From Thioalkalivibrio sp. ALJ7 (GTDB lineage: Bacteria; Pseudomonadota; Gammaproteobacteria; Ectothiorhodospirales; Ectothiorhodospiraceae), in contig NZ_AQXQ01000008.1 of NCBI RefSeq assembly GCF_000376865.1, positions 62,001-126,000 of the forward strand: DNA of 64,000 nucleotides, written 5' to 3'. The notes below the pieces were generated by a model that saw only the letters and a list, made by a program, of their open reading frames with translations, was not told where the DNA came from and ran no database searches. Of the stretch, positions 15,989 to 27,100 are shown one piece after another. The translations under genes were made by a program, and so were the position numbers. The first letter of the stretch is position 1. Each line of letters starts with the position of its first letter.

Positions 15989-18274
15989 ATGAAAACGACG
16001 GACAGCATACCGGTCAGGACGGCCTCGCGCATCCGGGGGCGGCTGCGGGATCTGTTCGTTGTTTTGGTGTTGATGGTGGCCGGGCTGGTAACGGTTCCCG
16101 TGGCCGCTGCCGACCCGGTCGCATCCCTCGCCGCGCCGCTTCCGGTCGCAACGGAAGGCCCTCCGGAGACGCTGCGTTCCGGCTGGTTCGAGCGCCCGCC
16201 GTACCAATATGCCGATCCGGATGGCGTATCCGGAGCCGCAACGGGGCTGGACCTGCGTGTCGCCCGCGAGGCGGCCGCGGCCACGGGCCACACCGTACGC
16301 TATGGCCCCATGCCTTGGTCCGACCAACTGGCGGGGCTGAAGCAAGGCACCCTCGATCTGGTCGTCGGTACGTACTATGAACCCGCGCGTCTGAGTTACG
16401 TCCACTACTCGCGGCCCTATCGCGAGGAACGCAACGCGCTCTACCTGCGCGATGACGGCGACATCCGCCCGACCAGCCGCGAGGAGTTCCTGGAGGCGGT
16501 CGAAGCCGGCGCGTTTCGCCTGGGCATCACACGGGGTTATGCCTTCGCCCACCCCGAGGTCGCGCGCCTCGTGCGGGACCCAGGCGATGCAGCCCGAATC
16601 CTGGAAACTGACAGCGATGCCGCGAACGTAGCCGCCCTGGTGGAGGGCCGTATCGACGGGTTTATCGCCGACCCGGTGATCCTCGACCTGTTCCTGGCAC
16701 AAAACGCCCAGACCCACGAGGTCCGCCGCGCCCGCCTCGAGCTCGGCTCGGTAGGCGTACGTGTCATGTTCAGCCGCGCGACCGTTCCACGCGAATTCGT
16801 CGACGCCTTCGATGCCGAGCTACAGGCTCTGGGGGACAGCCGCCGAATCGCCAACCTCGAAGTAGAACACCTGCTACCCGCGTTTCTGGCCATGACCACC
16901 AGCGAGGGATGGTTCAACGTACTGACGCTGATGGGCATCCTCGCCTTCTCCGCCTCCGGCGTGATGCTGGCGCGCCGCGAGCGCTACAACCTGTTCGGCG
17001 CCCTGATCCTGGCCACGCTTCCCGCCATCGGCGGCGGTGTGCTGCGTGACCTGCTTCTGGGACGCGATCCGATATTCATCTTCGAAACGCCCGAATTCCT
17101 GTTACTGCCACTGGCGGTGGTGCTGGGCGGCTTCGCGCTCTACAAGCTGCATGACCACTGGCTCGTGCATCTCGCCCCCGCACAGCGACTGTTGGCACGT
17201 CAGCGCGCGGGCCTCGGCGGGCGCATGGTCGGCAATGTGCAGCACGGCCTGGATGCCTGGGCGGTAGCCGCGTTCACCGTGATCGGCGTGGGCGTGGCCG
17301 TCGAAGCCCACGCCAGCCCGCTATGGCTCTGGGGACCGGTGATGGCCGTGGTCACCGCATCCTTCGGCGTGATCATGCGCGACGTGGTTCGCTCGGACTT
17401 CAACATCGACATGCTCAAGCGCGACTCCTTTGCCGAGATCGCGATCATCGGCGGCATTGCTTACTCGCTCCTGCTTCTCTGGCCGCCCGTGGAACTCTCG
17501 ATGTTCTACATCCTGATGGTCACCAACGGCGTCATCGTGAGCCTGTTCGTGGCGCGGCTTCTGGTGTTGTGGTCCGGCTGGGTGAACCCATTACAGATGG
17601 GCGACCCGCATACCCTGCCGGAACGTCGTCTGGATGCCCTGGAAGCGGCGGAACCCGCCCTGTGGCAGCGCCTGTCGACCTACCTGGAAGAAAGCGAGAC
17701 CGGCCGTGCCCGCGGTGTCGACCCGAGACGCCTGGAATCCCTGCACAAGGACTTCGGCTATGCCCTGGAGCCCTGGCAGACAGAGTTCACCGCGCTGGCC
17801 GGAGAACCGCTGTTCGAGTCCACGGTCATGCGCTACCAAAACCTGCGCGCCCGATTCGACACACTGCGCGCGCTGGAGCAGCAACTCTATGACCACCTGC
17901 GTATGCCGATCGCCGACGCGCTACCGGATGCGGAAGAGGCCGGCGAACTGGAGACCCGAGTCTCCGAGGGCCTGCGCAGCCTGCTGGACACCGTCAGCAT
18001 GGCGGTGGAAAGCGGCGAACGGGAAGACTTCGAATGGTTGCAGGAACTCTCGCGCAACCAGCGGACACGTTTCGACGACCTCCGAGCCCGGTATCTCAAG
18101 GCCGATCCAGCGCCCGGCGGCGCCCTGGACCAGGTGCTACAACGCACTCACCGGGTCGAACGGATGATGTGGATGCTCGCCGACTACGTGGACCAGCGTC
18201 TGTCACCAGGCGGCGTGGCCGCCGTCAGCGACCGCCGCCAACGGCAGATGATGATGCAGACCGGGGCCCACTAG
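15989..18274 (+). CDS. Fusion: solute-binding domain + TRIC/UPF0126 channel + helical tail
   Basis: A 761-residue protein. After an export or anchor helix (about residues 22-40) comes a family 3 solute-binding domain (about 55-290; GLDLRVAREAAAATGHTVRY, GTLDLVVGTYYEPARLSYVH). Then comes a two-repeat TRIC/UPF0126 membrane domain (about 300-390 and 420-510) with the family glycines and Arg-Asp pair in AIGGGVLRDLLLGRDP and ASFGVIMRDVVRSDF. The last 225 residues are charged and helical (PhoU-like in character). UPF0126 proteins are implicated in small amino acid or cation movement. A covalently linked sensor domain suggests ligand-gated or ligand-delivered transport. It is divergent from the binding-protein/phosphatase operon and probably shares its promoter region. 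Confidence 0.85.
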   Translation: MKTTDSIPVRTASRIRGRLRDLFVVLVLMVAGLVTVPVAAADPVASLAAPLPVATEGPPETLRSGWFERPPYQYADPDGVSGAATGLDLRVAREAAAATGHTVRYGPMPWSDQLAGLKQGTLDLVVGTYYEPARLSYVHYSRPYREERNALYLRDDGDIRPTSREEFLEAVEAGAFRLGITRGYAFAHPEVARLVRDPGDAARILETDSDAANVAALVEGRIDGFIADPVILDLFLAQNAQTHEVRRARLELGSVGVRVMFSRATVPREFVDAFDAELQALGDSRRIANLEVEHLLPAFLAMTTSEGWFNVLTLMGILAFSASGVMLARRERYNLFGALILATLPAIGGGVLRDLLLGRDPIFIFETPEFLLLPLAVVLGGFALYKLHDHWLVHLAPAQRLLARQRAGLGGRMVGNVQHGLDAWAVAAFTVIGVGVAVEAHASPLWLWGPVMAVVTASFGVIMRDVVRSDFNIDMLKRDSFAEIAIIGGIAYSLLLLWPPVELSMFYILMVTNGVIVSLFVARLLVLWSGWVNPLQMGDPHTLPERRLDALEAAEPALWQRLSTYLEESETGRARGVDPRRLESLHKDFGYALEPWQTEFTALAGEPLFESTVMRYQNLRARFDTLRALEQQLYDHLRMPIADALPDAEEAGELETRVSEGLRSLLDTVSMAVESGEREDFEWLQELSRNQRTRFDDLRARYLKADPAPGGALDQVLQRTHRVERMMWMLADYVDQRLSPGGVAAVSDRRQRQMMMQTGAH

Positions 18275-18349
18275 GTGTGATCTCTCAATAGGCTGTCCAC
18301 GGGACGACTCCGAAGGATGCTGAGTTTGCGGACTTAGCCATTCCTAAGG

Positions 18350-18470
18350 CGAGAAAGAAGACACCCATCGTGGTCACCTGCCGCCACAGCCGCTTTCTCT
18401 CGTGGGAGCCCAGCCCTCTGGGCGATTGGGAGCTGGACACGCCCGATCGGCGAGAGGGCTCGCCTCCTAC
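18350..18470. repeat. REP pair (BIME-like) with gaagacacccatc motif
   Basis: A diverged gagaaagaagacacccatc (18351-18369) precedes two inverted half-elements: gtgggagcccagccctctgg (18402-18421) and its counterpart gagagggctcgcctcctac (18452-18470). Separated by about 30 bp, they can form a large hairpin. Confidence 0.65.
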
Positions 18471-18586
18471 AGCGAGTACCGAAGGGTCGGGTCTTGCCCT
18501 GCGCCCCACGGCAGGAGACGATGGATGTCGAACGGCGTGCGCTACACTGCGCAATATCCCCTGCCCACCCCATCCCACGAACCGTC

Positions 18587-18919
18587 ATGCTGATCACGTT
18601 TCTGCTTATGTTCGCCGCACTGGGCCTTGGCGTTGCGCTGATGCTTTGGCACGCGCGGCTAGTGTTTTCGGTGGAGCTGCGCGATGGCGCCGCACGTGTA
18701 CGTCGTGGCAAGCCGCCGTCGCGGTTCGTGAGCGGCTGCGAGGATGTGGCGCGTCGATATGGCTTGAAGCGTGGCCAGATCAATGCGGTACGAACCGACG
18801 GGGGTGTGCAGCTGCGCTTCTCCCGAGATCTTCCCGAGATGACACACCAGGCCTTCCGCAATGTCTGGACACCACCGCCGGGCGGTGGGGGTGGCGGCGG
18901 GATGCGGGCAACGGGCTAG
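18587..18919 (+). CDS. DUF3634 family small membrane protein
   Basis: A 110-residue protein with one N-terminal membrane helix (LITFLLMFAALGLGVALMLW) then VFSVELRDGAARVRRGKPPS and RGQINAVRTDGGVQLRFSRD, the pattern I associate with DUF3634. It ends in a Pro/Gly-rich tail (PPPGGGGGGG). Function unknown. Start 18587 is the ATG directly before the membrane helix; the longer frame from 18494 crosses non-coding sequence. A strong shared terminator follows. Confidence 0.75.
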   Translation: MLITFLLMFAALGLGVALMLWHARLVFSVELRDGAARVRRGKPPSRFVSGCEDVARRYGLKRGQINAVRTDGGVQLRFSRDLPEMTHQAFRNVWTPPPGGGGGGGMRATG

Positions 18920-18944
18920 CCGCGGGGGGTAAACGGGGGGCAAA

Positions 18945-18973
18945 AAAACGCCCGGGATGATCCCGGGCGTTTT
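18945..18973. terminator. Bidirectional intrinsic terminator
   Basis: A perfect 13-bp stem, aaaacgcccggga (18945-18957) and tcccgggcgtttt (18961-18973), with A and T tracts at both ends. It lies between the convergent DUF3634 and katG genes and can serve both. Confidence 0.92.
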
Positions 18974-19012
18974 GGTCTGCAGGCCGGGCTCACTGCCCGG
19001 CTCGGGTTGACG

Positions 19013-22107
<3,095 letters not shown>

Positions 22108-23073
22108 ATGAGTGAAGCGACCATGACGGCAGTGGCCCGGCAACGCCTGCTGCTCCAGGGGCAACTGTCGACCGCCTTGGCGCGTCTGGTCGGCCCTTGC
22201 GCCGAGCGATGGGGGGATCGCGACGCCCTGGAACAGCGGCTCACCGAGGCCTTGGGCACGCTGCCCTCCTGCAAGTACCTCTATGTGCTCGACCATCGAG
22301 GCCATCAGGTCACCGCCAACCTGTCTCCGGAAGGTCCGTTACCGGATCAGGCCGGACGGGACCGTAGCACCCGGCCCTACATGGCCGAGGCCCTGGCCGG
22401 CGCGGAGTTCTCGATGTCGTCGGCCTACATCAGCCGCAACCGGCGCCGCCCTACCCTGACCGCCGTGCAGCGCCTGATCCGAGGCGACGACACACTGCTC
22501 GGGTTCCTCGGCGCGGACTTCGACTTGCGCGAGCTGCCCCTGACCCGCGAGCTCTATCAACAGCCGGACCAGTGGATGCAGCTCAAGGGCGACCCGGCCA
22601 TCCGCGGGGGACTGTTCAACCAGCACCGGGTCGACAGCCCGTTGGACGGCCGTATCGACGAGGTGCTGGACCTGGTGACCGAGTTGGTGGCCGCCCACGG
22701 CGTGTTCCACGGCAAGCTGCATTTCTCGAGCTCACGAGCGACGCTGTGGCTGCGGGACGATCCCTTCCGCTATCGCTTGTTGGACTACGAGGACCTGACG
22801 GACCCGGGCATCTGCCTCGCCTATCCCCAGCGGGCCTATCCCGAGGAAGCCTTACTCTCTCCGGCTGAGGTGGCTGCGGTGTTTCGTACATTCCGCGAAT
22901 TACGGTTCATGGACGATACGATTTACCTACGCTCCGGCTCGGTCAACATCTTCAACGGCATGGTCGGCCTGAATTTCTCCTGCGACGGCTCCCACTACAT
23001 GAGCGGCCAGGAGTTCCTCGGCAAGCGCCTGGACTTCTGGCTGGGTTCCGGGCCACCAGACGCGCAGCCATAG
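22108..23073 (+). CDS. Soluble PDC (Cache-like) sensor domain protein
   Basis: A 321-residue protein without a signal peptide or membrane helix. The first half has a PDC/Cache sensor pattern (YLYVLDHRGHQVTANLSPEG, DRSTRPYMAEALAGAEFSMS, AYISRNRRRPTLTAVQRLIR), then GFLGADFDLRELP. The second half (FRYRLLDYEDLTDPGICLAY, then SGSVNIFNGMVGLNFSCDGS) is unlike any output domain I know. ATG 22108 is preferred because the long upstream frame lacks family similarity. Cache domains are normally extracellular; a cytoplasmic stand-alone one is uncommon and may act through a partner protein. Confidence 0.75.
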   Translation: MSEATMTAVARQRLLLQGQLSTALARLVGPCAERWGDRDALEQRLTEALGTLPSCKYLYVLDHRGHQVTANLSPEGPLPDQAGRDRSTRPYMAEALAGAEFSMSSAYISRNRRRPTLTAVQRLIRGDDTLLGFLGADFDLRELPLTRELYQQPDQWMQLKGDPAIRGGLFNQHRVDSPLDGRIDEVLDLVTELVAAHGVFHGKLHFSSSRATLWLRDDPFRYRLLDYEDLTDPGICLAYPQRAYPEEALLSPAEVAAVFRTFRELRFMDDTIYLRSGSVNIFNGMVGLNFSCDGSHYMSGQEFLGKRLDFWLGSGPPDAQP

Positions 23074-23168
23074 CTCGCGTTCCACCCGCCAAGATGTCGC
23101 CGCGCACTCCAAATCGTCCTCACCAGGAGTAAAGCCGCGGTCTTCAGACGCCCGCGCCCGGATGTCAC

Positions 23169-23690
23169 GTGAGGAACAACGCTCTCCCCTATTCTCCGTC
23201 GTGGCTACCCGCATGGATGGCGGTCGGGATGCTCTTGGTGGCCTGCACCGGGGCACCCCAGGCAGAGTCATCTACCACAGCGGATGGCGCGCCGCAGGAG
23301 TCCGCTACGATCGAAGCAGCGGAGAAAGGCTTCGCGAGTCCCGATGACAAGATCCACTACTACCTGGAACGCTTGTCGGACCGTAATTACACCGAAACCT
23401 ACGGGGGCGAGGAGCATCCGCGCACCTGGTATACCGCAGCCGAAGAACTCGGCGGCATCGGCGAACCGGCGGTCCCGCACCTGGTTCAATACCTCGACTC
23501 CGACGACCCATGGGAGTTGAAGCTCGCACTCTATGCGCTAATGCTGGCCTCGCAGGATCCGGCAGTGACTGCGCGCACTGATGGGGACTATGTCCGCCTG
23601 GGCACGGTCCTCGACGAGAACGAAAACGCCGCGAACCGAGCCATCGCACGCGACTGGTGGCAACGCTGGAGCCATCTCTGGCAGGAGTGA
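23169..23690 (+). CDS. HEAT-repeat-like lipoprotein
   Basis: A 173-residue exported lipoprotein starting at GTG 23169. The lipobox is LLVAC with Cys26 as the lipidation site. The mature part carries one HEAT-like helical pair (AAEELGGIGEPAVPHLVQYL, then DPWELKLALYALMLASQ), as in PBS-lyase HEAT proteins. It probably sits in a membrane leaflet and binds another protein. It stands alone; no partner is suggested by the neighbours. Confidence 0.75.
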   Translation: MRNNALPYSPSWLPAWMAVGMLLVACTGAPQAESSTTADGAPQESATIEAAEKGFASPDDKIHYYLERLSDRNYTETYGGEEHPRTWYTAAEELGGIGEPAVPHLVQYLDSDDPWELKLALYALMLASQDPAVTARTDGDYVRLGTVLDENENAANRAIARDWWQRWSHLWQE

Positions 23691-23757
23691 GGGTTAAAAC
23701 GAAGCGGCACCCGGAAGTTCTCTTGCCCACGACCCGAGGCCGGGAGGATCCAGACCT

Positions 23758-24126
23758 TTAACGGCCCGCGTCTTCGTGGCCCGCCTCGCATGGGAGCCCT
23801 GCCTTCCACCAGGCCAGCATGCCGCCCCGAAGCTGGCGCGCGTCGTAGCCGAGCGCGCGCAGCTTGCGAACCGCCGGAATACTGCGATGTGCACTAAGGC
23901 AGATCGCCACCACGGGACGCTCGGGATCGAGGCCCAGGGAGTCCAGCCTCTTCTCGGTGAGCTGCGTGATTGGCAGATGGCATGCGTCCGAAATGCGACT
24001 ACGCCGATACTCCAGCCCGGTGCGAACATCCAGCAATTGAACCTCGCCGCGCTCCAACGCCTGGGCCAGGTCATGGGCCTTCATCTCGGGGACGCGCCCA
24101 AAGGGCCGCCACTGACTCAAACCCAT
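23758..24126 (-). CDS. Rhodanese-domain protein
   Basis: A 122-residue single-domain rhodanese. Key features are VQLLDVRTGLEYRRSRI, the active loop AICLSAHRSIPAV with Cys76 as sulfur acceptor, and the closing LRGGMLAWWKAGLP. Such proteins carry persulfide sulfur, which fits a sulfur-oxidising host. The loop CLSAHRS differs from the usual CxxGxRS; His in place of Gly is seen in some family members. Confidence 0.9.
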   Translation of the reverse strand: MGLSQWRPFGRVPEMKAHDLAQALERGEVQLLDVRTGLEYRRSRISDACHLPITQLTEKRLDSLGLDPERPVVAICLSAHRSIPAVRKLRALGYDARQLRGGMLAWWKAGLPCEAGHEDAGR

Positions 24127-24171
24127 CTCGTGGTTCTCCTATGTGCGGTAGGACGACTGGGGAAGCATCGA

Positions 24172-24561
24172 TCAATGTGCTCGCCGAGGCGAGTACCGCA
24201 TGCGGGCACGCAACAGGTCTAGCAAGCCGTCCACCTCCGATGGATCTTCGGCCTCAAACATCGCGCCGGCACCGCGCTCATCCAACCGCATCACGATGCA
24301 GTCCCATACATATGCGCGACCACCGCCATCCCCTTCGGGCCTCACGACTAACCGCAGTCGAGAATGCCTGGTGAGCCCCGAGACCGGAAGTTCCAGGTAC
24401 AAACCGCTGAGACTGACATTACGCACCCGCCCGGTGGCCTGATAAGCCAGGGCACAGGTCAGGTCCTCCACTTCGGCCGCCATACTGACGGGCCTCCGCC
24501 TTCCTTCCCGAAGCTCCATCGCAGCCAACGCCTCCCGGGCCCCATTAGCCCTAGTATCCAT
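24172..24561 (-). CDS. PilZ-domain protein
   Basis: A 129-residue single PilZ domain. The c-di-GMP binding signature is partly visible: GRRRPVSMAAEVED (RxxxR-like start) and NVSLSGLYLELPVSG (the NxSxxG block). It ends with a helix (LLDLLRARMRYSPRR). It probably senses cyclic di-GMP made by diguanylate cyclases such as the two encoded at 30 and 41 kb. Confidence 0.85.
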   Translation of the reverse strand: MDTRANGAREALAAMELREGRRRPVSMAAEVEDLTCALAYQATGRVRNVSLSGLYLELPVSGLTRHSRLRLVVRPEGDGGGRAYVWDCIVMRLDERGAGAMFEAEDPSEVDGLLDLLRARMRYSPRRAH

Positions 24562-24804
24562 GCGGCTATGCTTTGGAGTGTAGTCCAGCCAGGAGCGATT
24601 CGAGGATCATGGCGAGGAACGCACAGGGACGAGGGACCGCACCCCTTCACTCCGCCTGTTCACAACTCCTTGAGGGCTAGGACAACACCTTGAGGGAGCC
24701 ATGGTCGTCGCAATGATGTTCCGGGGTACACCGATCCGGATCACGCCTGGCCCCGAGGGGGTGCTCATGCGTATGCTGTTCGTACGCTGAATCGAGTTTT
24801 CGCC

Positions 24805-25014
24805 ATGTCGATCTACGCTTATATACGCCCGCTACTTCTGCTCGTTGTCATCCTGCCGCTGGCTACCGGCTGTACCGCCGTGAAGGTTGCTGGAACCGCG
24901 GGCAGTGCAGCTGTCAGCGCGACCACCGGCACCGTCAAGGCGACTGGAAAGGCGGCCGGAGCAGTGGGTAGTGCCGTAACGCCGAGCGGCAAGAAGGACC
25001 AAGACGACGACTAA
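24805..25014 (+). CDS. Small lipoprotein (NF038104-type)
   Basis: A 69-residue lipoprotein: signal peptide with lipobox LATGC (Cys23), then a repetitive Ala/Gly/Thr/Lys stretch (AGTAGSAAVSATTGTVKATG) and a charged end (KKDQDDD). I recall the family as a small conserved lipoprotein without known function. A purine-rich region and a long upstream gap of 240 bases suggest its own promoter. Confidence 0.75.
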   Translation: MSIYAYIRPLLLLVVILPLATGCTAVKVAGTAGSAAVSATTGTVKATGKAAGAVGSAVTPSGKKDQDDD

Positions 25015-25150
25015 TTGCCGGCGAGACCCTCTGATCCCAGGTGCCCGCCAACGTTGGGTACAGGCCGATCCACCTACAGCCGGCTCTTGTGCTTCACACG
25101 CCTCAACCGCGGCCGGTACCGACCTGCGCCATGAAACAGGCGAGTGGTTG

Positions 25151-25519
25151 CTACAACTCCGTGTACTTCCGGGCGTGGCCACGGGCCTTCTCGACCGGAT
25201 ATTTGCGCGCATTCGTTTCCAGCTTGTCCGCCGTCGCTTGCAAGAGATCGATCTCCAGCTTGCGCGCCAGCAGGAGCAAGTAGATTTGCACGTCCGCAAG
25301 CTCCTCTCGGACCGCCTCGAGTCTTTCCCCGGACAGTTCGCGGGACTGTTGCTCGGTGAGCCACTGGAAGTGCTCGATCAGCTCACCCACCTCGCCCGAA
25401 AGCGCCATGCTTAGATTCTTGGGCGACTGAAACTGCTGCCACTCGCGTTCCTCGACAAACGCCTCCGCACGCGCGGCCAGCGCTTCCAGTCCTGTCTCCT
25501 TGTCTGAATCGTTGCCCAT
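25151..25519 (-). CDS. MazG-like nucleotide pyrophosphohydrolase
   Basis: A 122-residue all-alpha NTP pyrophosphatase of the small MazG/RS21-C6 (DCTPP-like) type. The metal-binding motif is split as EVGELIEHFQW and REELADVQIYLLLLA, giving the ExxE...ExxD pattern. The usual KLETNARKYPVEKARG follows. It would hydrolyse (modified) dNTPs to monophosphates. ATG 25519 is chosen because gaggag lies at the right distance; the MITE copy at 25535 begins only about 16 bp upstream of this start, so transcription probably originates in or beyond the element. Confidence 0.9.
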   Translation of the reverse strand: MGNDSDKETGLEALAARAEAFVEEREWQQFQSPKNLSMALSGEVGELIEHFQWLTEQQSRELSGERLEAVREELADVQIYLLLLARKLEIDLLQATADKLETNARKYPVEKARGHARKYTEL

Positions 25520-25534
25520 CCTCATCTCTCCTCG

Positions 25535-25827
25535 GGAAACACTGATGAAAGTGCGCACTCGCGCTCGAATCGCTCTTACGTGCGAACAAGGCACGGTGAC
25601 TGCCGCGCAGCATTCTGCACAAGGGAGCCTCAACGCCGCGTACGCACCCGTTTCTGACAAGCGCGGACGGCCGTGCCCCTGCGTTGAATGGTCTGTGGGG
25701 CTGGTGCCCCAGGTTGCCGGATTCTGCGTTGCACCGGGTGCGGGTAAACCGCCCCCCGCCGCACGACACGCCTCGTCTCGAAGAACCTGGGGTACCAACG
25801 CGAGTGGGTGCATCGATCCGTGCCTCC
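25535..25827 (+). repeat. MITE-like palindromic element, copy 1 (diverged)
   Basis: Left end GGAAACACTGATGAA and the inner tacgtgcgaacaaggcacgg, ctgcacaagggagcctcaacgc and ggttgccggattctgcgttgc stretches match copies 3 and 4. The right end (catcgatccgtgcctcc) is degraded. Flanks are CTCG and CTGG, only an approximate direct repeat. It abuts the MazG-like gene's leader. Confidence 0.75.
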
Positions 25828-25830
25828 CTG

Positions 25831-26141
25831 GGCCTTGATGCCTCGATAGCGGCCATCGTAGCCGACCGTGCATTCTCGCAAGAACGGGTACTGGCCCGTG
25901 GCGAGCTCAAGTCGTGTATCGAGCACTTCGGCTGGAGTTCCCTAGCATCAACTCTCGATGGCTACGATTCTCGACAGATCACAACTCAATACAGACGCGT
26001 TTGAAGCATTTCACATCGCACCGGAGATGCGGTTGCTTGGACCGGGGTCGGCTTGAAAACATCAATCCCGCACCGCCAGCAAGCACTATTCATCCACTCG
26101 CTGGCAGTGCGAAAAACTTCAAGTAAGTGAGGAGTCTCATT
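25831..26141. other. Intergenic, no gene seen
   Basis: No supported coding region. The stretch precedes the Gly/Ala-rich secreted protein, and ends in gtgaggag (26127-26134), its ribosome site. Confidence 0.5.
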
Positions 26142-26459
26142 ATGTGGACTATGCGCAAAACCGCCCTGGCATTCGCCCTAAGCTCGCTGTTTACCATTGG
26201 CTCGATTGGGGCCGCCCAAGCCGGAGGCATGGGTGCCGAAGGCGAAGCCGCTCCGCCGAGTGCTGAAGGCGGCGCCCAAGGTGGTGCCGAAGCGGGTGGA
26301 GCCCCGCCTGAAGCAGGTGGTGGTGCCGGTGCCGGTGCCGGTGGTGGTGCTGGTGCTGAAGCGGGTGGCGCAGGCGCCGAAGGCGGTGCCGAGGCCGGTG
26401 GCGGCTTCCCTGACCCCGACGATGATGACGACGATGACGATGATGAGATGGGCCGCTAA
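26142..26459 (+). CDS. Secreted Gly/Ala/Glu-rich low-complexity protein with poly-Asp tail
   Basis: A 105-residue protein with a clear signal peptide (cleavage after AAQA, about residue 26). The mature part is built only from Gly, Ala, Glu, Pro and a few Ser/Gln in short repeats (AEAGG, AGAGAGGG), then PDPDDDDDDDDDE and MGR. The tail of about nine Asp residues could bind divalent metal ions. ATG 26142 is selected by the GAGGAG seven bases upstream; earlier in-frame GTG 26127 is part of that site. No homology known to me. The repeat structure could make it prone to length change. Confidence 0.65.
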   Translation: MWTMRKTALAFALSSLFTIGSIGAAQAGGMGAEGEAAPPSAEGGAQGGAEAGGAPPEAGGGAGAGAGGGAGAEAGGAGAEGGAEAGGGFPDPDDDDDDDDDEMGR

Positions 26460-26534
26460 CGACGGGCCCATTCAGCACTCTCTCCACAAACGGCACATGG
26501 ACGTGCCTTTTCTTTTATCAAAAGTCGGTAACAA

Positions 26535-26563
26535 CGCGGACGTGCGATTCAATCAGCGTCTCC
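26535..26563 (-). repeat. Solo terminal end of the MITE-like element
   Basis: cgcggacgtgcgattcaatc followed by agcgtctcc matches one terminal inverted repeat of the element, and is followed by TTAA as at copy 3. No second end is present upstream, so this is a remnant. A weaker remnant may lie at 36349-36379. Confidence 0.7.
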
Positions 26564-26656
26564 TTAACTGACTCCTGCACGCTCACCTACCTTACCCGCC
26601 TTTGGACTTACCCTATCTCGGCCAAGTCATTGGTAGATCCCTCTACCGATTGGTGT

Positions 26657-27100
26657 CTAAATTTCCGTATCGACGTGCGATCCCCGATTGGCGGGATCAC
26701 TGGCGTCTATTGTCCCATCCGCCTGTAACGTATCCGCGAAGAACCCAGGCTCGGCATCGTTGGAGGTCTGAACCGTGGTTGCGGCAGATGTCTGCACCAT
26801 CGTGCCCCCCATGGCGGTGACAGCGTTCGACGTCCCCATTTGCGCCGCTTCGAGCGCGCTTGGCGCCGTCAAGCCTTGTACCCCCATGGCAGTAAACTGC
26901 GGTTGCTGGGCGGCGTGTGCCGCATGGACGGGCTGGTTGAACTGGGGCTGATGGGGCTGGGGCTGCTGGGCCGCAGTGTTTTGCGCAGCAGCAGTGTTCT
27001 GGTTCTGGGCGTTGTTATTGGCTTGATTGCCTGCCTGTTGAGGGTTGTTGGCAGGCGTGGTTCGGGTATAGGCGGGTTGGCTCGTAATCCCATCGAACAT
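26657..27100 (-). CDS. Gln/Asn/Ala-rich low-complexity protein
   Basis: A 147-residue protein with no signal peptide or membrane helix. Its middle is very rich in Gln, Asn, Ala and His (NNPQQAGNQANNNAQNQNTA, then QQPQPHQPQFNQPVHAAHAA), and the last third has GFFADTLQADGTID. AAGGAG sits eight bases before ATG 27100, so translation is well supported. The composition resembles prion-like or adhesion-type disordered proteins, but I do not recognise a family. Confidence 0.65.
   Translation of the reverse strand: MFDGITSQPAYTRTTPANNPQQAGNQANNNAQNQNTAAAQNTAAQQPQPHQPQFNQPVHAAHAAQQPQFTAMGVQGLTAPSALEAAQMGTSNAVTAMGGTMVQTSAATTVQTSNDAEPGFFADTLQADGTIDASDPANRGSHVDTEI

Noticed and set aside
25533-25910. Minus-strand frames across MITE copy 1, including an N-terminal extension of the MazG-like protein
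   Set aside because: The extension lies within repeat sequence; other copies of the repeat do not keep the frame open.
26178-26471. Frames antisense to the Gly/Ala-rich gene (His-rich and Thr-rich)
   Set aside because: They mirror the repetitive codons of the sense gene; no ribosome site.
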